Shown here piece after piece: positions 1 through 5,528 of a stretch of DNA of 10,283 nt (the stretch's first letter is position 1; each line of letters starts with the position of its first letter). Below the pieces are notes generated by a model. That model was given only the letters and a program-made list of their open reading frames with translations. It was not told the DNA's origin and made no database searches. The position numbers and the translations under genes are program-made. This DNA comes from DASPTT01 sp035623275 (GTDB lineage: Bacteria; Actinomycetota; Acidimicrobiia; Acidimicrobiales; UBA8190). Location: contig DASPTT010000111.1 in assembly GCA_035623275.1 (NCBI GenBank), positions 1 through 10,283 on the forward strand, given 5' to 3'.

Positions 1-159
1 GGATCTTCCCGCTCCGGTTCCCCCGCATGGTCACGACAATCACCGGGAGGCCGTGTCCATGAGGGTGGTGCCCTCGGTGCCGCCTGAACGCTCGTAGAGG
101 TCGACTTGGTCCCGGACCCAGTCCCACTGGAAGGGCTCGTACTCGCCGTCGAGGGTCAT
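1..159 (-). pseudogene. Ddn-family F420H2-dependent reductase, frameshifted and cut by window edge
   Basis: This is the N-terminal part of a deazaflavin (F420)-dependent nitroreductase/quinone reductase of the Ddn family; the rest lies beyond the left edge. From the ATG at 159 the frame reads GEYEPFQWDWVRDQVDLYE, then SGGTEGTTL, which matches the usual start of these proteins. The frame then hits a stop at about 40-42. If one base is taken as missing near 59-60, reading continues as GHGLPVIVVTMRG followed by NRSGKI to the edge, which is the next conserved block of the family (typically GLPVVxLTTRGRKSGK). The two halves therefore belong to one gene broken by a one-base deletion or a sequencing error. 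Members bind F420, reduce quinones or nitro compounds and are typical of actinobacteria. No clear ribosome binding site precedes the ATG; an in-frame ATG at 231 is possible, but its extra residues do not look like the family. Family call is fairly sure; true pseudogene status is not. Confidence 0.72.
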
Positions 160-253
160 GTGGCCAGGGTAGGCGGGTGACAAACGAAAAAAAATCTGCG
201 GTGGGTCACGCTTTGGGTCACAATCGGACATAAGGCCAGGTCGGACCGGTGGA

Positions 254-307
254 GGCGCAGCCTTCACACGGCTGAGGCCACAGGTTCGAGTCCTGTTGCG
301 CCCACCA
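254..307 (+). tRNA. tRNA-Val(CAC) 3' fragment, probable integration scar (att site)
   Basis: The 3' part of a tRNA is clear. The anticodon stem is CAGCC/GGCTG (258-262 and 270-274) around the loop TTCACAC, giving anticodon CAC (Val, reads GUG). The T arm is ACAGG-TTCGAGT-CCTGT (280-296). The acceptor strand is TGCGCCC, followed by A and an encoded CCA (297-307). The matching 5' acceptor strand GGGCGCA and a normal D arm are absent from the 100 bases upstream, so this is not a complete gene. Such 3' fragments are what tyrosine integrases leave when an element inserts into a tRNA gene. With this orientation the restored full tRNA and the element would lie to the left, outside the window. Loss of the 5' half by another rearrangement is the alternative. 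The fragment should not make a working tRNA. Confidence 0.8.
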
Positions 308-320
308 AAAAATTGCACCG

Positions 321-347
321 CGTCTTCCGCGTCTTCCGCGTCTTCCG
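321..347. repeat. Three tandem copies of 9-bp CGTCTTCCG
   Basis: Three perfect, uninterrupted copies of CGTCTTCCG (321-329, 330-338, 339-347), followed by a partial CG, lie 14 bases after the CCA end of the tRNA fragment. The unit length is a multiple of three, but I see no convincing coding frame across it. It may be a simple slippage repeat or part of the recombination region next to the tRNA scar. Confidence 0.9.
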
Positions 348-503
348 CGCTCCCTGGTCATGCCCGAACCGATGACGGTGCGCTGGGTGCTCGTCCACAT
401 GATGGAGGGGACGGGCGCTCCCACGCATCAGAGGCCATCTGCATCACCGGGAAAGAGCCGAAGGGCCCTCACCGTCCACGGCGTGCCGGCCGAACATCCA
501 ACC

Positions 504-689
504 ATGGCCGAGATCGTCCGTGAGGCGGACACGGTGGTCCGCCACCGAGACGTGGCTCCCACACAGTGCGCCCACCTCAAGCGCTGCCCGTACTGCGAAC
601 GCTACGTCCACGGGCGAGGCGCCACCGACCAGCTGGCCCGCGTCGCCCTTCGCAACGCCATGGTGCGCCACGTGGAGGACATCCACTAG
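504..689 (+). CDS. Small Cys/His-rich hypothetical protein (possible zinc-binding)
   Basis: I do not recognise this 61-residue protein. It contains CAHLKRCPYCERYVHG near its middle and ends in MVRHVEDIH, so a CxxC pair is followed about 20 residues later by H-x4-H, a spacing compatible with a zinc site. From the ATG at 504 almost every codon ends in G or C, as in the certain genes nearby. The same open frame extends upstream to an ATG at 360, but codons between about 384 and 503 lose that bias and the residues look random, so I prefer 504. Neither start has a good ribosome binding site, which weakens the call. It stands alone between the tRNA scar and a gene-free stretch. Whether it is expressed, and whether it binds metal or nucleic acid, is unknown. 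Confidence 0.5.
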   Translation: MAEIVREADTVVRHRDVAPTQCAHLKRCPYCERYVHGRGATDQLARVALRNAMVRHVEDIH

Positions 690-1014
690 CCCTCCGCACC
701 GCCCCGGCCCAGGATCAGGTCGACCCTGTCCGTGGCGGCACCGAAGGTCCGGCCGCCCGGGTCGAGTCGGGCAGGGGCCGTGGGTGAACCGACCGCGTCG
801 GATCGGTAAACGGCGGCCCAACACCGGGCCAACACACGGACGACGACCGAATATTTGCCGTAGCCATCCGTTCTCACCGTGAGTGCCGCCCGACGCCGAT
901 GGCTCGGGCACGCAATCGGGCGGCATGTCATCGTGCGCAGGGCTCGGCGCGGGCGGTGCCGAGACCGATCCGTCGCGCCTGTCCGGCCGCCCCGTACCCG
1001 ATCGGGGGGCGACC
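690..1014. other. Gene-free stretch upstream of the FkbM methyltransferase
   Basis: No convincing gene was found in these 325 bases; open frames here lack the codon pattern of the neighbours. Small inverted repeats occur: CCGAC/GTCGG at 789-801 and GGCCC/GGGCC at 815-830. Neither is followed by a T run. The only A/T-rich spot, GAATATTTG near 849, could include a -10 element, but I see no matching -35. A run of six G at 1004-1009 sits just before the GTG start at 1015 and may serve as its ribosome binding site. Confidence 0.5.
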
Positions 1015-1929
1015 GTGGGGACGCACACGATCAGAAGGGTCCTGCAGACGCCGCGGGCCTTTTCCAACTGGCCGTCGCTGCTGGCGGCCATGGCGGGGCA
1101 GCGCCTCGGCCGCGGGCGGGACGTCCTGCGGTTCGAGACGCGCAGCGGTCTGGTCATCGACTGCCCGAATCGTCCGGGGGCGCGCGTCCCCGTCTACGAG
1201 ATGTTCGGCGAGGACTGCTACCGCCTCCGGGACTTCCTGGGGTCCCTGCTCTACCGTCCCATCAACGTGCTCGACATCGGCGGCCACATCGGGACCTTCG
1301 CCTGCCGGCTCGCCGAGCTCCATCCCTGGGCGACCATCCGCTCCTTCGAGCCCTCGGTGACGACCGCGTTCTTCTACCAGCGCAACGTGGCCCAGAACGG
1401 GTTCGAGGGCCGTGCCTCGGTGGACAACCGCGCGCTGGCGGCCCACACCGGGGGCTATCTGGTCATGGAGGACAACGAGGCGGGGAGCGGGGAGAACCGT
1501 GTGCAGGTGGAGGGCCAACGGCCGGGCGGGACGACGGGGACGTTCACCAAGGTCGAGTGCGTCTCGCTCGACGACGCGGCCCGTTCGCTCCCCGGTCCGG
1601 TCGACGTCGTGAAGATCGACTGCGAGGGCAGTGAGTACGAGCTCGTCTATGCGTCGAGCCCGGTGACCTGGGCGTCGGTCCAGCGCGTCGTCGTCGAGTA
1701 CCACCCGGTCCACGGCCAGTCGTGGGCCGAGCTGCACCGGTTCCTCGTCGACCTCGGGTTCCAGGTCGCGCGCGAGGAGCCCCGGAGCGACACGCTCGGC
1801 TCCGTCTGGCTGTCGCGCGAACCCCTGCCCGCGCTGGCCCGCCTACGGCCCGTGCGTCGGTCCGGGGCTGCGGCGCGGCCTGCCGGTGGTGGACCCCGGC
1901 GCCGGTCGGTGGGGACCCAGCCCACGTAG
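1015..1929 (+). CDS. FkbM family SAM-dependent methyltransferase
   Basis: A 304-residue class I SAM-dependent methyltransferase of the FkbM type; members usually O-methylate sugars or small hydroxylated molecules in glycan and secondary-metabolite pathways. Counting from the GTG start: SAM motif I is NVLDIGGHIGTF (about 84-95), the acidic residue ending strand 2 is in FEPS (about 111), and the FkbM signature VVKIDCEGSEYELV lies at about 198-211, followed by VVEYHP (about 226). The frame stays open upstream to 883, but those 44 residues (Gly/Ala/Arg/Asp-rich) do not resemble the family. The GTG at 1015 has a G-rich run 5 bases before it, so I place the start there. The last 30 residues are Arg/Pro/Gly-rich and probably disordered. 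It is transcribed alone, convergent with the next gene 27 bases away. The substrate is unknown; the glycan genes further right suggest a sugar. Confidence 0.87.
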   Translation: MGTHTIRRVLQTPRAFSNWPSLLAAMAGQRLGRGRDVLRFETRSGLVIDCPNRPGARVPVYEMFGEDCYRLRDFLGSLLYRPINVLDIGGHIGTFACRLAELHPWATIRSFEPSVTTAFFYQRNVAQNGFEGRASVDNRALAAHTGGYLVMEDNEAGSGENRVQVEGQRPGGTTGTFTKVECVSLDDAARSLPGPVDVVKIDCEGSEYELVYASSPVTWASVQRVVVEYHPVHGQSWAELHRFLVDLGFQVAREEPRSDTLGSVWLSREPLPALARLRPVRRSGAAARPAGGGPRRRSVGTQPT

Positions 1930-1956
1930 GGGACCGAACCAAAGTTTCGAGCGCCA

Positions 1957-2652
1957 CTAGGAGCTGCATGAGCCGAACGGATCGATGGTCCCCCCGATCA
2001 GGATCGCCCACGAATTGGATGCCTCGTTCATGTAGGCCGCAGGACACGGATCGGCGATGATGATGAGCTTCTGTCCCGGTCGGCACGGATCGTTCCCGGC
2101 GCATGTCGTTGCCTGGTGGCCCTGGGCGTCCCCCGGACAGATGAACTGGTATCCCGGGGCCGCATAGAGCGACAGGTAGACGAGGGCCGGCTTGCAGCCG
2201 TAGGCGGTGGCGTGACCGATCGGTGTGAAACCGAGCGCCGCCAGCGACGCTGTCGTCATGGCGCTGAGGGCGGGACCGCTCTTCGTCGCGGGCAGGGTCG
2301 TCGGCGTTGGGGCGGTGCTCGTCGGCGGGACGGTCCCGCCCGCCGGTGTGGTGCTCGCGGGCGGTGCGGTGCTCGAGGGCGGGGCCGTGGTGGTCGGCGG
2401 GGCAGTGCTCGGTGGCACCGACGAGACCGTCGAAGGTGTGCTCGACGAGGGAGACGAGGAGCTCGGCGCCAGGTGCCCGCTCCTGTCGCGTCGGACTGCG
2501 ACGAACGACCTCGTGGCCGTGGACAGCGCGACGAGCAGGAGCAACGCCAGGAGCGTCGTGGCCAAGGCCCGCAGGACGCCGCGCGCCGAGATGACCGGAC
2601 GACGTGCGGGTCGCCACCGCCGCTGCGGGGGCGCCCACGGCTTGGGGGGCAT
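1957..2652 (-). CDS. Membrane-anchored secreted protein with Ser/Thr/Pro linker and six-cysteine domain
   Basis: A 231-residue protein with a basic, Pro-rich N-terminus (1-26), one hydrophobic segment (about 27-46), a long Ser/Thr/Pro-rich linker (about 62-122) and a compact C-terminal domain (about 138-231), presumably outside the cell. That domain has six cysteines (153, 172, 184, 190, 203, 229), enough for three disulfides, and short motifs GHATAYGC, QGHQATTC, IIIADPCPAAYMNEASNSW and IDPFGSC. The pattern G-x-A-x-x-Y-G followed by PGQ-x-hydrophobic strand-x-D-P-C-P faintly recalls double-psi beta-barrel (RlpA/expansin-like) domains, but I cannot confirm that. The gene lies 136 bases downstream of, and in the same direction as, the LATTG protein gene. 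A TAGTCT hexamer (2676-2671, minus strand) could be its own -10. The ATG lacks a clear ribosome binding site. Function unknown; the architecture is secure, the fold is not. Confidence 0.75.
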   Translation of the reverse strand: MPPKPWAPPQRRWRPARRPVISARGVLRALATTLLALLLLVALSTATRSFVAVRRDRSGHLAPSSSSPSSSTPSTVSSVPPSTAPPTTTAPPSSTAPPASTTPAGGTVPPTSTAPTPTTLPATKSGPALSAMTTASLAALGFTPIGHATAYGCKPALVYLSLYAAPGYQFICPGDAQGHQATTCAGNDPCRPGQKLIIIADPCPAAYMNEASNSWAILIGGTIDPFGSCSS

Positions 2653-2788
2653 GAAGTCTTGGATCGACGCAGACTAGTGAGCGGTTGTCCGGATGTGCGC
2701 GCGTCCGCGGGCACCGGGTGGGTCCCCCTTGGGCGCGGCGGTTCGACGTCCCCGTCGACAGGTTCATCGCGTCGACGGCACGCGCGGG

Positions 2789-3526
2789 TCAGGACCGGCG
2801 GCGGCCCCGATCGGCGCGAGCAGGGGACGTGATCCACAAGGCGCCGCCGACGGCGAGGAGGAACGTGCCCGCCGCGAGCGCCAGCCAGAATCCCGCCCCG
2901 ACGCCGGTGGTGGCCAGCGTCCCGGTGCTGGGCGTGGTCACGGGTGCGGTGGTGGCGGTGGGCGCGGCAGTCGTCGTCGTGGTGGCAGCCACCTCACCCG
3001 TGAAATGGATGGTGGCGTTCGCTGATTCGTTGGCCTGGTCGCCGAAGGTGATGACGCAGGTGACCCCCGCGGTCACCTGGGCGGGTGTCGGCGGGCACGG
3101 GTAGTTGGCGGCGTCGGCCGCCGGTGCCTTGCCGGCGCTGTCGGTGGCGGGGCAGGTCGAGATCACGGCGCCGCTCGTGCCGCACGGCGGGCCGATGGTG
3201 CCCGACGACACCGGATAGGTCGCCGAGATCGACCCGTCCGCCTTCGTCGCCACGACGTGCTGGAGTGACGGGGCGGTGCAGCCGACGGGCACGGCGCTGC
3301 TCACCGGCGCCGGGAGTTGGACGGTGGGCTCGTTTGGCGCGTTGTTGCACTCGAGGATGTTGCCGGGCTGTGAGGCGGTGAAGCCCGACCCGGTCACGCT
3401 GACGCTGGTGCCCTGTGACAGCGCGGTGTTCGGGGTGACCTGGATGGAGCCCGCACCGTAGGCCGACCCGGCTCCGAGCAGGACGACGCCTGCAACCACG
3501 AGCCCGAGCGCGGCCCCTCGTTTCAC
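2789..3526 (-). CDS. Neocarzinostatin-like surface protein with LATTG sorting signal
   Basis: A 245-residue exported surface protein. A signal peptide covers about 1-25 (VKRG, a hydrophobic run, then AYGAGS). The region from about 28 carries IQVTPNTALSQGTSVSVTGS and GFTASQPGNILECNN, the opening beta-strand pattern of neocarzinostatin/macromomycin-like domains (immunoglobulin-like chromoprotein carriers). Six cysteines fall at about 60, 83, 115, 125, 144 and 157. A Thr/Ala/Pro-rich linker (about 181-203) leads to LATTG (204-208), a hydrophobic segment (about 210-232) and an Arg-rich tail, the standard order for sortase anchoring. LAXTG is the motif known for class E sortases of high-GC actinobacteria. 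No sortase gene lies in the window. The start is the GTG at 3526, preceded on its strand by GGGAGGGGGG at 6-8 bases; the longer frame from an upstream GTG at 3583 adds residues unlike a signal peptide. No chromophore genes are near, so a structural or binding role is likelier than antibiotic carriage. Confidence 0.85.
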   Translation of the reverse strand: MKRGAALGLVVAGVVLLGAGSAYGAGSIQVTPNTALSQGTSVSVTGSGFTASQPGNILECNNAPNEPTVQLPAPVSSAVPVGCTAPSLQHVVATKADGSISATYPVSSGTIGPPCGTSGAVISTCPATDSAGKAPAADAANYPCPPTPAQVTAGVTCVITFGDQANESANATIHFTGEVAATTTTTAAPTATTAPVTTPSTGTLATTGVGAGFWLALAAGTFLLAVGGALWITSPARADRGRRRS

Positions 3527-3694
3527 GCTGCCCCCCTCCCAGGGGGTGACATCGCCTTCGCCGTGCCGCGGCGCCGATACCACCCCTTGCCACCTGAAGG
3601 TGACTTCGAGTGGTGATGTTACGGGTCTGGCACAGGCCTGATCGTCGTCAAAGTTGATGAATGCCGACTCCGGCCGCCTCGTAGCGGCACGCGC

Positions 3695-4321
3695 CTACCT
3701 CTCTATCTGTACCCCGGAGATGTACCACGTGCCGTTGGGCAAGACCGACACGGTCACGAGGTAGATCGGGTCGCTTGGGTCCCCGCCGCCCGGCGGGCCG
3801 TAGCTGCAGGTGACTGTGGGCGTGCCGGTGGAGCAACCCCGGCTGTCGGCCAGGCCTCCTGGGTACGGCACGGCGAAGAGGGTGTCGACGGCACCCTGGG
3901 TCGCCACCGACAGCGCCACGGGCCGGTTGCCCGTCGACCAGGCCCCGACGAGAGCGTCGGCCGCGGCGGAGGCGGACGGCTGTGGCGCCACCGGAAGGCT
4001 GGGCGTGGTCGTCGGGGTCGTGGTGCTGGTCGGGGTCGTGGTGGTCGTCGGGGTCGACGTGTGCGTGATCGTCGTTCCCGACGCCCGTGGCAGGGAGTGC
4101 GACCGCTGGAAAGCCGCGACGAGGACGACTCCTGCCGCACCGATGACGCAGAGCGCCAAGACCCATCGGTAGCGGGCGAAGGACGACGGCTGGTGCGCCG
4201 ACGCCATGCGTGCCGAGGGCGGGTCGAGCGGGGGCGGCAGGGCGTCGATCGCTCGTCCGGGCGCCGCGGCCGCAGTGCGGTCAGCCGGGCTCGGCGCGTC
4301 GCGCACCGCTCGTCGGGACAT
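3695..4321 (-). CDS. Membrane-anchored protein with Thr/Pro linker, unknown extracellular domain
   Basis: A 208-residue protein of unrecognised function. It has a Pro/Ala-rich probably cytoplasmic N-terminus, one membrane segment (about 53-71, WVLALCVIGAAGVVLVAA), a Thr/Pro/Ser linker (about 83-118, encoded by low-complexity DNA around 4007-4060), and a C-terminal domain (about 119-208). The domain begins AADALVGAWSTGNRPVALSVA, has a Cys pair (163, 172) and closes with YLVTVSVLPNGTWYISGVQIER. A helix followed by strands with a final W-hydrophobic-V pattern resembles small NTF2/DUF4878-like extracytoplasmic domains, but this is only an impression. Starts at 4321 and at the ATG at 4207 (residue 39) are both possible. 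At 4321 a GAAGG abuts the ATG with no spacing; 4207 has no ribosome binding site but gives a more usual N-terminus. It is the first of three same-strand genes for tethered proteins, separated by 168 bases from the next. Confidence 0.7.
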   Translation of the reverse strand: MSRRAVRDAPSPADRTAAAAPGRAIDALPPPLDPPSARMASAHQPSSFARYRWVLALCVIGAAGVVLVAAFQRSHSLPRASGTTITHTSTPTTTTTPTSTTTPTTTPSLPVAPQPSASAAADALVGAWSTGNRPVALSVATQGAVDTLFAVPYPGGLADSRGCSTGTPTVTCSYGPPGGGDPSDPIYLVTVSVLPNGTWYISGVQIER

Positions 4322-4431
4322 CCTTCAGAGCGTAGGGCACCCTGTCCGGGTCACCATGTCGGCCGTCCGTCTCGACCGGCCCGGTCGACGTGCGCGCCGT
4401 TCCCGGTGTCCCCCAGGCCGGCGCCGGGTCC

Positions 4432-5442
4432 TCAGCGGGACTGGACCCAGGCCAGGACTTCGGCGATCCCGTCACCGGGCGAGCGCTTCGGGCGCCACGA
4501 GAGGCGGTCGCAGGCCTTGGCGATGTCGCTGATGTACACGCGCTGGTCGCCCGAGCGCCACTCGTCGTAGGCGACGGCCACCGGGCGGCCGAGCAGGCCC
4601 TCGAGCACGGCGCCGAACTCGGCCCACACCGACATGGAGAACTCGGGCCCGCCGCCCATGTTGAACACCTCGCCGCGCCCGAGGTCGGTGGTGAGGATGG
4701 TGATGACCGCCTCGACGAGATCGTCCACGTGCAGCAGGTCGCGCACCTGGAGGCCGTCACCGTAGATGGTGAGGTCCTGCGCCGACAGCGCAGCGCGCAC
4801 CATCCACGACACCCACCCCTGGTCGACGTTCCCGTTCTGGCGCGTGCCGTAGATGCACGACATCCGGAAGACCGTCGTGTTGAGGTCGTAGGTGTGGGCG
4901 TAGTCCTGGACGTAGAGGTCGCCGACGAGCTTGGACACCCCGTAGGGCGTCTTGGCCGTCGTCGGGAACCCCTCGGAGATGCCCTGGGGCAACGTCGGCA
5001 GCACGTAGCGCGTCTCGTGCTTCTCGAGTGGGAGGTCCTCCAGGCCGCCGTACACCTTGTTGGTCGAAGTGAAGAGCACGTGGGCCTCGGGCGCGTGCGC
5101 CCGCACCGCCTCGAGGACGTTCAAGGTGCCCCGGGCGTTGATCTCGAAGTCGGCCACCGGATCGACCAGCGACTGGGTGACCGACACCTGCGCGGCGAAG
5201 TGGGCCACGCCGTCGACACCGCCGGCCATCAGGGCGTTGCACGCGTCTGCGTCGCGCACGTCCATGTCCACGAACGTGAGATGCGGCGACAATTCGGGGT
5301 CGGCCATCATCGCCTCGAGGTTGGCCGCGCTCCCCGGGCGCGACAGGTTGTCGGCCAGCACGACACTGTCTCCGCGCTTTGCCAGTGCGATGGCCAGATT
5401 GCAGCCGACGAATCCGGCGCCCCCCGTCACGACGACCTTCAT
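4432..5442 (-). CDS. NAD-dependent nucleotide-sugar epimerase, CDP-paratose/tyvelose 2-epimerase type
   Basis: A 336-residue extended short-chain dehydrogenase acting on nucleotide sugars. The Rossmann NAD-binding motif is TGGAGFVG (6-13), with D31 after strand 2 as expected for NAD preference. The catalytic region has TSTNKVYG (125-132) and YGVSK (167-171). TSTNKVYG, the later segment LNTTVFRMSCIYGTRQ, DQGWVSWM and YGDGLQVRDLLHVDD are the pattern I associate with CDP-paratose 2-epimerases, which make CDP-tyvelose for deoxysugar side chains. UDP-glucose 4-epimerase or dTDP-glucose dehydratase relatives share the fold but not TSTNKVYG. Length is normal for the family. AAAGGA lies 7 bases before the ATG on its strand and supports the start. 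The gene is divergent from the glycosyltransferase, separated by 86 bases that should hold both promoters. Paratose synthase and CDP-glucose dehydratase genes are not in the window, so the exact substrate is inferred. Confidence 0.85.
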   Translation of the reverse strand: MKVVVTGGAGFVGCNLAIALAKRGDSVVLADNLSRPGSAANLEAMMADPELSPHLTFVDMDVRDADACNALMAGGVDGVAHFAAQVSVTQSLVDPVADFEINARGTLNVLEAVRAHAPEAHVLFTSTNKVYGGLEDLPLEKHETRYVLPTLPQGISEGFPTTAKTPYGVSKLVGDLYVQDYAHTYDLNTTVFRMSCIYGTRQNGNVDQGWVSWMVRAALSAQDLTIYGDGLQVRDLLHVDDLVEAVITILTTDLGRGEVFNMGGGPEFSMSVWAEFGAVLEGLLGRPVAVAYDEWRSGDQRVYISDIAKACDRLSWRPKRSPGDGIAEVLAWVQSR

Positions 5443-5528
5443 CTTTGGATCCTTTCTGGGTTGGTATCGGTGAGGAAGAAGGAGTCCTTGAATTGGCGCG
5501 AGCGCCGCAAGGTAGCAGACAATGAAGT

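Noticed and set aside
226..307. A complete tRNA-Val gene.
   Set aside because: No 5' acceptor strand pairing with TGCGCCC and no normal D arm can be found; the best D-stem alternative (GCC 235-237 with GGC 254-256) leaves an oversized loop and no acceptor pairing.
218..424. A minus-strand peptide containing WWAQQDSNLWPQPCEGC.
   Set aside because: This is a well-known false protein pattern from reading a tRNA gene antisense; it coincides with the tRNA-Val fragment.
789..830. Inverted repeats CCGAC/GTCGG and GGCCC/GGGCC as a transcription terminator for the small Cys/His gene.
   Set aside because: Stems are only 5 bp, there is no T run after either, and such short repeats are expected by chance at this GC content.
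2116..2832. Plus-strand open frames across the tethered-protein genes (for example 238 residues from 2116).
   Set aside because: They are antisense shadows rich in Arg and Gly; the minus strand shows signal or membrane segments, linkers and cysteine domains.
3590..3625. Short palindromes (CACCT-GA-AGGTG at 3591-3602, GAAG/CTTC) before the neocarzinostatin-like gene as an operator, and TAACAT as its -10.
   Set aside because: The arms are too short to separate from chance and the nearest TTGACG is 24 bases from TAACAT, too far for a standard promoter.
4007..4060. GGTCGTGGT-type low-complexity repeats as a functional DNA repeat or CRISPR-like array.
   Set aside because: They simply encode the Thr/Pro linker of the overlapping minus-strand gene; no regular repeat-spacer structure exists.
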